Part shown: positions 10,136-20,628 of the stretch, in pieces
How positions within the stretch are numbered: position 1 is the first letter of the stretch
Layout: each line of letters starts with the position of its first letter
Source: Brasenia schreberi
Taxonomy: Eukaryota > Streptophyta > Magnoliopsida > Nymphaeales > Cabombaceae
DNA length: 64,000 nt
NCBI GenBank assembly: GCA_036023115.1
Contig: JAYKKT010000061.1
Location: forward strand, 18,327,501 to 18,391,500
Direction: 5' to 3'
Position numbers and translations under genes: made by a program
Notes under the pieces: model-generated
What the model was told of the DNA's origin: nothing
What the model saw: only the letters and a program-made list of their open reading frames with translations
Database searches by the model: none

Positions 10136-12364
10136 AAACACCCGAAATTTTCAAAGTTTTTCAAAAGTCCTGAGTTTCCAAAAATCAGTTTAAAACCTTT
10201 TTGAACCTTTAAATTCAAAAACACCCCAGATTTTAAAGTTTAAACATTCAGGGAGATACTTTAAGGTTTTAAATCCAAGTTAAAAAGCCTCTAAAGTTCG
10301 AAGCGGGTAAGATCTAACCCAAGCCCGGAAGTATGGATCGAATGCAGCTCTCCCAAATGGGTCGTGTCAAGGCCTACCTTGTCAAGTGAATCATGTTCGA
10401 AATATGTTGAGTAAAGCGGCACCGAAAGCTCATCACATCAAGCAAGCCTAAAGGATGCGACCAACCAAGAACACGAAGCACCAGCTTGACGTGGTTCAAG
10501 GCAGGATCATCAAGCTCAAGCCCAAATAGATGGGCCCAAACCAAGTGGGATCGTGTAAAGAACTAAAGCCAAAGATCAAGCCGTGTCCATGTGGAGTTCA
10601 AATCAAGGTGGGAGCCGAATCAAAGAAAGAAGAGGATTCAAGTGGGTCGAAGTTTAAAGAAATCAGCCCAAACAAAACATGTTGCACATTGTAAGGTTGT
10701 TTAAAACCAACCGCATGTTCTAAGGCTACACCAAGCCATGGCGCCTAGACCAGCCCACATGGGCTGGTCCAAATCGACTAAATGAGGAGCTACAAGAAGC
10801 CGGTTGGGAGCGGATCAAATCCACCAAGCAAAAGCTCCAACCCGCCCCACAAGAAACCACTAGAACCAGCCCCCCTTGGCCTATGAAAAGGCCCAAGAGG
10901 GGGGGCGGGTTCCATAACTTGGAGATTGGAGAGAGAAGAAAGAGAAGAGAGAGACCTTGGGTGGTGTGTGCTAGACTAGGTGCAGAAAGTTTCAGCAAGG
11001 AGGGACGTCTTCTATTGTGGGGGAAGAAGGGGAAGCTAGGTGAGAGCTTGTAGGAGTTGAGAAGGAAGGCCATCAAGAGGAAGGCCGGCTTCATCATTGA
11101 AACCCGGTCCTTCACCATCCAAAACTCGTGTAAGACCTTTCTTACTTAATCTAAGTTTCATTCTCTTCCATTCAATTCATTAAATGGGGTTGTATTAATG
11201 GAGTTTCATCTCCCCCCGAGTTATAATAATCTAGCTTTGCTGCCATTTCAATTTCGTGGATGAAACACTATACACCCACATGCACGCCAAGTATTTGCTT
11301 TAATGCTTCTTCCTTCCTATATGCTATATACCCTCTATACTTCTAACCCCCTCTATGTCTAAGCTATAAAGTACTTTCCATTCATTTATATTCCAACAAA
11401 TTTTCTTTAAGGGTTGTTGCATTTTAATTTCGTGTGGGTTATACATCATTACATTTATAAAACAGAAAACAGGATTTCAGCATCTCTACATATGTCTGTT
11501 TCTGCAATTTTAATTTTGTGATGCTTGCTCCGATTGTCTCAAAATTTGGCACACTGATTCCACACACATTTGGACACTCTGTATAAAATTGGCAAGATTT
11601 TAGGACCGCTCAGCCACGTAATAAAAACATATTAAGAACGACTAGATTTCTGCACCACTGTCTGCACAGTCGGATTTCCTAAAACAGAGGTTGGGTAAAA
11701 GTTCCATATCTCTGTCCACAGGAGTCCAAATTAGTTGATTTTTGATGCATTGGAAAGCTAACATCCATGGATTTCCAGTAACATCAAAATAATCAAAATC
11801 GGAGTTCTTAGCAGAGAGATACGGACTCATCTTTGAGTTTCTGTATTTCTGAAACAGAACCGTTCCGAGTCAATGAGGTGGTCTGAGTAGATTATTTGTT
11901 TCTGATTCAATACTACTCCAAATGCAGATTTGAAAAAGGCTACAGTCTCTCTACACTACCAGCTTCGTCTGCTAAAATTGTGATAATTTTTGGAAGTTTG
12001 TAACGCCTTGAAAACTCTCCTAGAAAACAGCTTTGAAAAAAGAATTCTCTGTTTTCAGCAACTTGTGTTTTTCCAAGTATTGAATCCGAGTGCACAAGTT
12101 CAACAAATTTTTCAAAAACACTTGTTTATGTAAAAGGGAGTCATGTTTGCTGTAAAAGGAAATTCCTAAGAGCTCAACACTGACCCTTGAGCATCGGCTC
12201 AAGAAGGTGTGAGTGAAAAGATCCCGCTTGTACACAATCGCCTAGAAGTCTTACAAACATTTGCTAGTTTTGAACTAGCTGGCACGCTCGCGCAAGCATA
12301 GGTGTGGAAAGTTTCATTTCAAGTTTGTCTCATAGACATTGAAATGAGAATTTTCATGTCTACA
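10136..12364 (+). repeat. E2 central LTR, complete (2,229 bp)
   Basis: TGTAAACACCCGAAAT...TTTTCATGTCTACA. It is preceded by a polypurine tract (as a 3' LTR should be) and followed by a PBS (as a 5' LTR should be), so it serves both neighbours. Hairpin A (12186-12203, CTTGAGC-ATCG-GCTCAAG) and hairpin B (12263-12279, GCTAGTTTTGAACTAGC) are present. It contains a C-terminal-like CCCCGAGTTATAATAA box at about 11214 that parallels the CCCCGCTTGTAATAA box of type-A LTRs. Confidence 0.9.
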
Positions 12365-12368
12365 GAAA

Positions 12369-12386
12369 TGGCACGCCCGGTGGGAC
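12369..12386 (+). other. Primer-binding site of E2 (second unit)
   Basis: TGGCACGCCCGGTGGGAC, four bases after the LTR end and identical to that of E5. Confidence 0.85.
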
Positions 12387-12494
12387 TCGGGTCTTGAGGA
12401 ATTTCTAAGCAAATAAGACTCCCAAAAATCTTTTCAAAGTGTTTTTAACATTGGTAAATTGTGCACGTGTAGGATTTTCAAGGCCCATAAGATC

Positions 12495-15328
12495 ATGTCA
12501 AGTTCAGATAGTTCTTACGAGGTGTCGAGCCAGGCTTCATGCTCATCAAGTCAATTTTCGAAAAGATTTTCAAAAACAAATCTCAAAAACAAGAAAGAGT
12601 CATTAGAAGAATTGAGGAAAGAATTCGAAGCAAGAATCGCCGCTCTCAGCCAAGAGACCGAAGTAGTCGAATCCTGCTCATCCCATGGAAAGCAAACTAG
12701 GGCTCGAAAGAAAGCAAGCAAACCCAGAAAACCCAAAGAGACCTCCACTATGGAGGGGGACAGAGAGCTCGAGTCATTCACATTGAAAGACCGCAAGGCC
12801 ATTCAACAACTACTAAGGGGCCAGGCCAAGGAAAAGAGGTCATACGCCCTATCCAATTTTTTACCTTCTGATTACTAAACGGATAGTGACGATGACTTAC
12901 CGAATTTCCACCGGTACGATGGGACGGGGGATCCTAGATCCCATCTCCAACTCTTTTCCCGCCGAGCATACAAAAAGAAGAAAGACTCGGCTAAGTAAAT
13001 CTACTGGTTCCCCCTCTCCCTTAAGGGAACCGCTTCCAAGTGGCTCGCTTCTTATCACTTGAGCCAATTTGTCACTTTTGAAGAATTGGCAAATGGTTTC
13101 ATGCAAAGATTTTCACACAACATGGAAGCCACTTTGAATACCCTAAGGGACACGAAACAAGCCACGAACGAGGATGCTCATGCATTTATCGTTCGATGGA
13201 GGTCTTTATTGGGGCAAGTAAGAGAGCCCATCTCAGAAGGATGTGCCGTGATGCTCATCCTTGAAAATTTCAAACCCGAGCTGAAAATACTCCTTTCCCT
13301 CCATGAAATTTCTACTTTCCACAAACTAATCAAGAAGGCTTCCCTATTCGAAGCAAATATGAAAAAGGGGGTCTATGATGACTTGTGGAAAGGCAAACTT
13401 TTTTCGAAAACTCGTTTTGAAAAGCCTGGGACTTACGGGCCAACTACTACGGACAATGGGGCAAAACCCCAAAAAGTTGCAAATGTCCAAGTAGAACCAA
13501 GCCCGGCCGGCACTTCAAAATTTGAACCGAAGAACAAAAAGGTTCAAAAGTCTTTCAAAAAAAGGGAGTTCACCCCGCTGGGGCAGCCCATCATAGAGGT
13601 CCTCGACCTCCTGCTCGCCCAAGGAATGGTGACACTTCCGGAAGTTCCCGAGGGGACACCCCCTAAAGGAAAATTTTTAAACAAGTTTTGCAAGTATCAT
13701 AGGCTCAAAGGCCATGATACAAATCACTGCTACACCCTTTTAAATAAAATAGAGGACTTGATCGAGCAAGGCCGGCTCTAGGTCACCGAGGAACCGGAGC
13801 CCGCCCAAGCCGTACTCAAGGAACCCTTCCCCAACCATGCAAGCACTAGCGGGAAGGACAAGCAGGTATATGCTCTCTCCTCTCATTTGAATGGTTTGGA
13901 ACATGCATGGCATACGGATTGCACTACTTGTCACACACCACTGCTCGTAATAAAAAAAGCCAAACAGGTAGTGATCCGGGGAGCGCTTGGAGTCCCGCCC
14001 CCTACTAGAGCCTTATTAGAGATTTGAGGTGCTCCCAAGCATCAAACTAGCGCCCACCTAGGAACGAGCCATAGGGAAGGTGTGGACGAGGTCACTAGAT
14101 CTGGAAGGATCTACCAACCCCCACACTTAGCAAAAGATGCTAGCAAGGAAGTGGTCGTTATCCCCGGCCCTTCAAAATCATGCATTCCCAAAGCATCACA
14201 TCTCATGGCTTAAAACAATGTGTTAACCCCATATGATTTTGAAAATCACCTTGCTAAGATTCCATAAACATGTCTATCCTAGAGCTTATCCAAACATCCC
14301 CTAGACATAGACAAGTTTTAGAAAAGATCTTAGAGAAGGCCAAGGTTAACCCAACCATAACCCCTGAGTCCCTCTCCTTCCTAGTCTCACCCATTTATGC
14401 TAAAACTCCCATTGTGTTTTCGGAAGATGAGCTAGAACAACCCTACCAAAACCATAACCAAGCCTTGCATATAGAGGTGGTATTGAATCACCATCCTCTA
14501 GACAAGTGTTTGGTTGATGGCGGAGGAGGTCTAAATATACTTCTACTACACGTAGCCTACAAAATAGGAGTCTCCTTGACCTCTCTAAACTCGAGTTCCA
14601 TCGTGATCACAGGATACGATGGAAACGCATCCAAACCTTTAGGAGTCATAGAGTTACCCATAGAAGTACGGGGCATAAGTCATTCCGGGGTGTTTCATGT
14701 TTTAGACATACACCCCCATTATAACCTACTCCTAGGAAGGCCATGGATACACAGCTTGCGGGCTGTGCCATCCACCTTTCATAGGTGTCTAAAAATACCC
14801 CTTCAAAACCAAGTTGTGGTAATTCTAGGAGAGAATCACCCCCAGCTGCAAGGAATACAAAATTTCCCATGCTTATCAGGTGACAAAACCCATGAGTCAA
14901 AACTAGGTGAACCCTTGGTAGCTCATCCCAAACCAAAAGGTGTTGTGCACATAAAAGGGCCGCCCAAGGCTAGCCCGCTCAAGACCATCTCAAAACTACC
15001 CAAAGTCCTCCCCAAGTCCATAAAAGTGTTTGAGCATGACATGGACGACACCAAGTTCCAAGGCCATCCCCTTTATAAAACATTTTCAAAATTAAAGAAG
15101 CCTTGAAACATGATGTTGAACATGGGTTATATGCCTTATCAAGGCCTAGGGAGCCAAAACCAAGGTCGTCTTGAACCCATAGTGTCAAACATAAACCAAA
15201 ATCGGTATGGGATAGGCTACGACCCATCCATACCACCCGAACCTCCACCCACGACCACTTGGGTCAAGGGTGCCTTAGAACCTCCTAACACCGAAACCTA
15301 TGACTTAGACCTCTTATTTAGAGCCTAA
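12495..15328 (+). pseudogene. gag-pro: E2 gag-pro
   Basis: ATG at 12495 (MSSSDSSYEVSSQ). The Gag core is near 13000-13360 (YWFPLSLKGTASKW, RWRSLLGQVREPI), the CX2HX4HX4C knuckle near 13690-13730 (CKYHRLKGHDTNHC) and the protease near 14510-14760 (LVDGGGGLNIL, LLLGRPWIHSL). Stops at 12876, 12996 and 13779, a frame change between 13781 and 14270, and a TGA at 15104 (Trp in E5) kill it. Gag would form the particle; the protease would cut the polyprotein. It ends with DLLFRA-TAA, the same place as E5 and E3, just before the start of the pol ORF. Confidence 0.88.
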
Positions 15329-16314
15329 TGCATGGTGTTTTCTTTGTAGGTTTGATAGAAGACCCCGCCACATCCAAAAACCCAAAAAAATTAGAAATTT
15401 GCAAAATCCAAAAACATTTAGAAAATTCCCAAAACCCAAAAACAATACAAAATTTTAAAAATCTCGAAAAGAATGTGATTTACATTTCTCCTCCTTCCAT
15501 TTGTTCACAAAAAGCCAAAAAAATTGAAAATTTTGAAAATTCCAAAAAGAATGTGGTTTTTGTTCCTTCCTTGTGTTTACAAAAAGCCAAAAAAATTGAA
15601 AAGTGTGAAAATACCAAAAACAAGGTTTTGTACATTCCATCTTCGAAGAGCAATTTCGAAAAAGCCAAAAAAATCGAAAATCTTGGAAAACCCAAAAACA
15701 TTGTCTTTGTGAAAAGTCCTAGTCTTTTGAAAGTGGTAGATGTTCCAAAACCGTGTGCCTTGCCTAGCACTTTCATAGATACCAAATTTCTCAAGAGCGA
15801 TCAGAGCAAAAAGGAAGATCCCCTCATCCATGAGGACCAAACCTCCGAGCTTCCCGAGTTCCATAGAATCCTTGATTTAGAAAAGCCTTCAAATTCCGTA
15901 GGTGGGGATTTTGTGGAAGTAAATCTAGGGAGTGAGTCTAATCCCAAGCATGTTAAAATAGGTGCATGTTTACATGAGCATGAAAGGATATCATTCATTA
16001 CATTTCTCAAATCATATGTAGATGTGTTTGCATGGACCTACGAAGACATGCCGGGTTTAGACCCAATGGTAGTAGAGCATCGTCTTCCCCTAGAATCAAA
16101 TGCCAAACCCATAAAGCAAAAGCTTAGAAAGATTCTCCCCGATGTACATGCACAAGTGAAACAGGGTTTAGAAGATCTTTTAAAAGATGGATTTATAAAA
16201 CCCATTGCGTACTCAGAATGGCTTTCAAATATTGTTGTAGTTCGAAAATCCAATGGGAAAATTAGGATTTGCATTGATTTTAGAAATTTGAACAAAGCCA
16301 CTCCAAAAGACAAT
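15329..16314 (+). pseudogene. pol: E2 pol N-terminal part, truncated in RT
   Basis: This is open in a different frame from gag-pro. About 160 residues of Lys/Asn-rich repeats come first (KAKKIENFENSKKNVVFV, KAKKIEKCENTKNKVLYI and KAKKIENLGKPKNIVFV units). Then come the EDPLIHEDQTSELPEFHRIL segment and the RT N-terminus up to NKATPKDNF, where the sequence is cut at about 16314. The ATG used by E3 and E5 (after CTTTGTAGGT) is TTGATA here. The overlap with 5811-6063 shows that two copies of pol were once present. Confidence 0.85.
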
Positions 16315-16344
16315 TTTAGAAAATTAGGATTTGCATGGATTTCA
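16315..16344. other. Filler DNA at the E2 deletion joint
   Basis: About 30 bases (TAGAAAATTAGGATTTGCATGG...) join pol to the LTR remnant. They resemble the sequence just upstream at 16258-16290 (AAAATTAGGATTTGCATTGA), so they look copied from nearby during end joining. Confidence 0.65.
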
Positions 16345-16818
16345 AATATTTGTTTCTGATTCAATACTACTCCAAATGCAGATTTGAAAAAGGCTACAGT
16401 CTCTCCACACTACCAGCTTCGTCTGGTAAAATTTTGATAATTTTTGGAAGTCTGTAACACCTTGAAAACTCCCCTAGAAAACAGCTCCGAAAACAGAATT
16501 CTCTATTTTCAGCAACTTGTGTTTTTCCAAGTATTGAATCCGAGTGCACAAGTTCAACAAATTTTTCAAAAACACTTGTTTATGTAAAAAGGAGTCATGT
16601 TTGCTGTAAAAGGAAATTCCTAAGCGCTCAACACTGACCCTTGAGCATCGACTCAAGAAGGTGTGAGTGAAAAGATCCCGCTTGTACACAATCACCTAGA
16701 AGTCTTACAAACATTTGCTAGTTTTCAACTAGCTGGCACGCTCGCGCAAGCATAGGTGTGGAAAGTTTCAATTCAAGTTTGTCTCATAGACTTGGAAATA
16801 AGAATTTTCATGTCTACA
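16345..16818 (+). repeat. E2 right LTR, last about 470 bp
   Basis: It matches 11891-12364 (about 4% different by eye) and ends TGTCTACA. Hairpin A is at 16640-16657. It is followed by the AACAT duplicate. Confidence 0.9.
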
Positions 16819-16823
16819 AACAT
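16819..16823. repeat. Right target-site duplication of E2 (AACAT)
   Basis: Identical to 5320-5324. Confidence 0.9.
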
Positions 16824-17172
16824 GAAATTAAACCCAAATAGTATAGCACGGCCCTTACTTGGGTCTTACAAATAAGAGCTAAGGCTCAATGTGTGTGAGT
16901 GCTTGAATTGAAAGACTACACACACGACATGAAATAAAACCCAAATATAAATTGCAATATGGCCTTAACTAAGGTCTTGGGAATAAGAGCGAAAGCTCAA
17001 TGTGTGTGAGTGCTTGAATTGAAGTACTACGCACACAACATGAAATTAAACCCAAATAGTATAGCACGACCCTTATTTGGGTCTTACAAATAAGAGCGAA
17101 GATTCAATGTGTGTGAGTGCTTGAATTGAAAGACAACACACCCAACTTAAGTAAAACCCTACGTAAGTTAAA

Positions 17173-17173
<1 letters not shown>

Positions 17174-17234
<61 letters not shown>
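17174..17234. repeat. (TA)n microsatellite
   Basis: About 30 TA units in the E3 LTR, at a place where the other LTRs have only a short ATATATATATA run (e.g. 2688-2702), so it is a local expansion. Confidence 0.95.
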
Positions 17235-17238
<4 letters not shown>

Positions 17239-18321
17239 GTATTAGGGGCTGATTAGGCCCGTGTGTGTTCAAAATCGTGCACGACTAAGAGAGTGCACGT
17301 GTGTGTGGGTGTGCCAAGCCACGTTATTACAAGCGGGGGGAGACTATGCTCCATTATTACAACGCCGTATCGAATTAAATTTAAGCAAGTATACAACTAA
17401 GGACCGAGTTAGGCACTTACTTATAGCTGGTCCGAAGATGCCTTGCTTGAGCATGGGCTTGGCCTTCGCCTTGGGCTGCAAGAGGGAGCTCCGCGGAGTT
17501 GAACGACAAAGGGGCTGCTGGCCGGATGCCTTGGGTGCACGGGAAGGGCGCCTTAAAGGTGGTCGGCTGCTTAGCAAAGGGGCTCGCTTTGTGTGTTGGG
17601 GTAAAGTGACTAAGTAGGGTCACTAAGGGAGGGTGTAGTGTTAGGAAATGTGGCACTAAATGGGAGCCTAATGGAGTGTCTAAGGGAGTGCCTAGGGGAG
17701 GTATGTGGCTGGCGGGTGGCTAGCCGAATGGATATGTGACAGTCGGTTGGAGCGGCCGACTAAGGGAGATTCGGTGGTAGTGGTTGCTAAGGTAGCTAGG
17801 GCTGTTGTAGATAGGAAGGGAGCTAGCTAGGGTATGGGGTAAGGTGGTGGCCGGCTGTGGTGAGGTGGTATGGGTAGGTCTTAGGGAGTTAAGTGGAGTG
17901 GTCGGGTGTAGCTAGGGTGTCTAGGTAATGGCGGGTGTTTGAAGTGGCTGGGGTTTGGCCGAATGGATAGGATGGAGAGTGGCTAGTGTTAGGGTGATGT
18001 GGTGGTGGTGTAGGTGGCTGGGAGTGGAGGGGGAGCAAAGAAGAGGTGAAGTGAAGTGAAGATACTAACCGGTGGTGATGGGAGGCGGCGGATGGAAGAG
18101 GAGCAGCCGGGCAGGTGAGGTGGATGGTTTGGTCGAAGGAGTGGTGGCGACAGGTGGTTGGCCGGCTGGGGAGCGGTGGAGCGGGTGGAGCAAGGTGGTG
18201 GCCGGCTGTGGTGTAGGTGGAAGACCTGGCTGGGAATGGCTGGGCTCGGTTGGCAATGGGGGATGGAGTCGGCTGGGCTGGCTGGGATGGAAGAGTTTGG
18301 AAAACCCGCCCCTTAGGGGGG

Positions 18322-18331
18322 GTTTATATAG
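18322..18331 (-). promoter_or_regulatory. Putative TATA box of the E3 3' LTR
   Basis: GTTTATATAG on the plus strand (CTATATAAAC on the minus strand), beside the conserved C-run and GGGCGGGTTTT. Confidence 0.55.
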
Positions 18332-19459
18332 GGCTGAAAAAGTAGGTTGGGGCTGGTATTAGGAGGGTGGTTAGGTGGTTTAGATAGGGGTGGTGTGGTG
18401 ATAAGGTGGGCTGGTTTTGGGGTAGGGCCAGATATTTTCATAGAAGGGGTTTTGGGTAGATGGTGTGCTAGGTTTAGGTGGGGTGGTTTAGAGGTTTAGG
18501 GTTTAGCTAGGTGTGTTGGTTTTGGGGTGAGGTTTATTGAGGTGGGTTAGGTGATTAGGTTGGGATTAGGCCGGGATTAGGGTAAAAGGCTAGGATTAGG
18601 TTTTTTGGTTAGGATGGGATTAAGGAGCTCCCTTTGCATGACCCATAGACCTTAATTACATCATGTTGGTGCAGCCCTAGGTTAGGTTTTGGCTAATTAC
18701 AAGCTTAAACCCACTTTAATTAGGCTAACCCACATGATTAACCCCAAACTTGACACACAAGTCAAGCTTAATTACAAACACACTCTAATCTTATCCTCCC
18801 CCACTCTCTCTCATGCCCATAATCCCATGTGAAATTCAAGTGGGCCCCACCTCCATTTATGAGAAGGTGATGTGGGCCATGGATATGGATATTGGATAGG
18901 ATCTCTGGATCCAAATCCAAATCCAAGTCCACACATGGGTTTGGATTGGGATCTGGATATATATGGTCCAGATCCGATCCAAACTGAATTCTGACTCCTT
19001 CGGGCTGTGTTCGAAACGAACGGTTTGTGCAGGGTCTGACAGCATCAGTACTCCGTCTGCGTTGGGTCTTCGCCAACATGATCGTCCGCTTCTATTTTCA
19101 CCTTCCAGAGATGACTTCAAATGATGTTTTGATGATAACAGGGTCTTGGACGTTCGAGATCCTGGGGTGAATTCAATGTGAGAGTTGCTGTGCCGAGCTC
19201 GACTTGTGCTCCGGTTCTGGGCTCTCCTTGACTTCGTTGGTCCTGTCTGGATTAGGCCAAGCTGCTTCGGGGTTTCAAAAATGTGTTTTAAAAGGTTTTT
19301 AAAGCCATATTATACATTTTTGAAATATGTAAAGTTTAAAACATATGTTCAGGGTTGCCTGGAAGGCTCCTGGGTTTCCAAACTCAAAATGGCCCTTTGG
19401 GAATGCTTTTATAAAACCAGGTTGATTTGAGAAATTCGTGGGATTTCGGGGTGTTTACA

Positions 19460-20628
19460 GATGCCCCTCTTTGGCCTTGTCCAAATCGATTTGGATAAGG
19501 GCAAAGATAACAAACACCCCTTTCAATGTCTCCCTAGATCTAGCCTCGAAGAATATGGGATCGTCCCAATTTTTAGCAAAATCTTAGTTTAGAACCTTGG
19601 TAGGAGGAGATATCACGCCAAAGGGATTCGTTATGGAATCTGGTCCTATATGGGATCATGTTTATGCAAGTGTCATGCGTGGAATGCAGATGCATGACAT
19701 GGGTGTGGTGCCAAGTGTGGCGACCTCCCAGAGACCAGATGTGGTCGAACTCTAGAGACTTACAAGGCTTGCTGCTCCAAGTGAGCAGATCCTATGCTGT
19801 TTGATGTTCGATTTTCAAAACTTATTTACAAAACTATTTACAAACGGGACAACTGTCTTGAGTCTTGATCCTAAGGATCTCGAGCTCTTCGTGCTTGCCC
19901 CTATTTGAGTCTTAACACTCGCTTATCTAGAAGAGGTTTTATAAGAAAACAAGGCCTATTTCAAATTCCTATGCCTTACTCGAAACGTCGAATTCTCAAA
20001 CAAGATGAAATTCAAGTAAGTAAATCCTATTTTTACTTTAGGATTCCTCGAAATGAACCATGCTTTAGCTTGGGATAAGCCAGGGATGGTAAAGAGATAC
20101 CACGGTCCCTTCTGAAGCGTCCCGTGGTTTAAGGCATAGAAGGCGAAAAACTGCTCTTTTTGAGCTTTTGGCCTCTTTTTCCTTTTTTCATAGAGGGTCT
20201 CCCTTTGGGAGTATTTTTTTCTTTAATCCCTCTTTTTTACAAGAGAATCGATTTTTCCTTTTGAATTCTGGTTTCTTTCTTTTGGAAAGAGCCTTTTGAA
20301 TGGGAACTTCCCCTTGTTTGGGCTGTGTTTTTCCTTTTGGAAGTAGAAGAGAAGAGGGGAGGACTTATCCCAAGCCTACACTCGATTCATTCCAGATCAG
20401 CCTATTTAGAAATAGCACGTACCACTTGCAAGTATCTTGCTATGTTGAACTAGGCCTTTCTTTGTAAGAAGAAGGATTTTGAAATGTAACCACAATTTTG
20501 GAGACTCCACTCTTTCACAAGTGCGAATTCTCTCATTCAGGGTCACACAACTTTGCCTTTGCACCTTATTTTCATGTCTCAGGGCAGCTATCCCTAAAAT
20601 TTTTGAAAACTGGAATTTAATCTAAATC
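19460..20628 (-). other. E3 polypurine tract and 3' noncoding region
   Basis: GATGCCCCTCTTTGGCC next to the LTR is the reverse of the polypurine tract. The rest has no credible gene. The CCACGG/CCGTGG inverted repeat is at 20100-20127. The layout matches 53627-54801 in E5. Confidence 0.75.

Larger units (their letters stand above)
5325..16818 (+). mobile_element. E2: permuted tandem Tat-lineage element
   Basis: Order: LTR start (5325-5806), pol from RT to integrase (about 5809-8963), complete LTR (10136-12364), PBS, gag, pro, start of pol (to 16314), LTR end (16345-16818). The whole is bounded by a matching 5-bp TSD. This is what remains of an LTR-internal-LTR-internal-LTR tandem after two deletions, one in each copy. 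Its LTR is unlike that of E1/E3/E5 except for short conserved hairpins, but its proteins are clearly homologous. It is inactive. Confidence 0.85.
16824..19459 (-). repeat. E3 3' LTR, second segment
   Basis: It continues the minus LTR: about 107-bp repeats (16824-17150), a TA microsatellite, the CCCCCCGCTTGTAATAA box (reverse), the C-rich leader, a TATA box at 18322, the U3 with GGATTAGG repeats, the inverted repeat 18939-18984, and the end GGTGTTTACA at 19459. With 4522-5324 the LTR is about 3.44 kb. Confidence 0.9.

Noticed and set aside
15455..15864. Minus-strand Phe-rich ORFs opposite the Lys-rich linker
   Set aside because: Antisense shadows of the A-rich pol N-terminal repeats.
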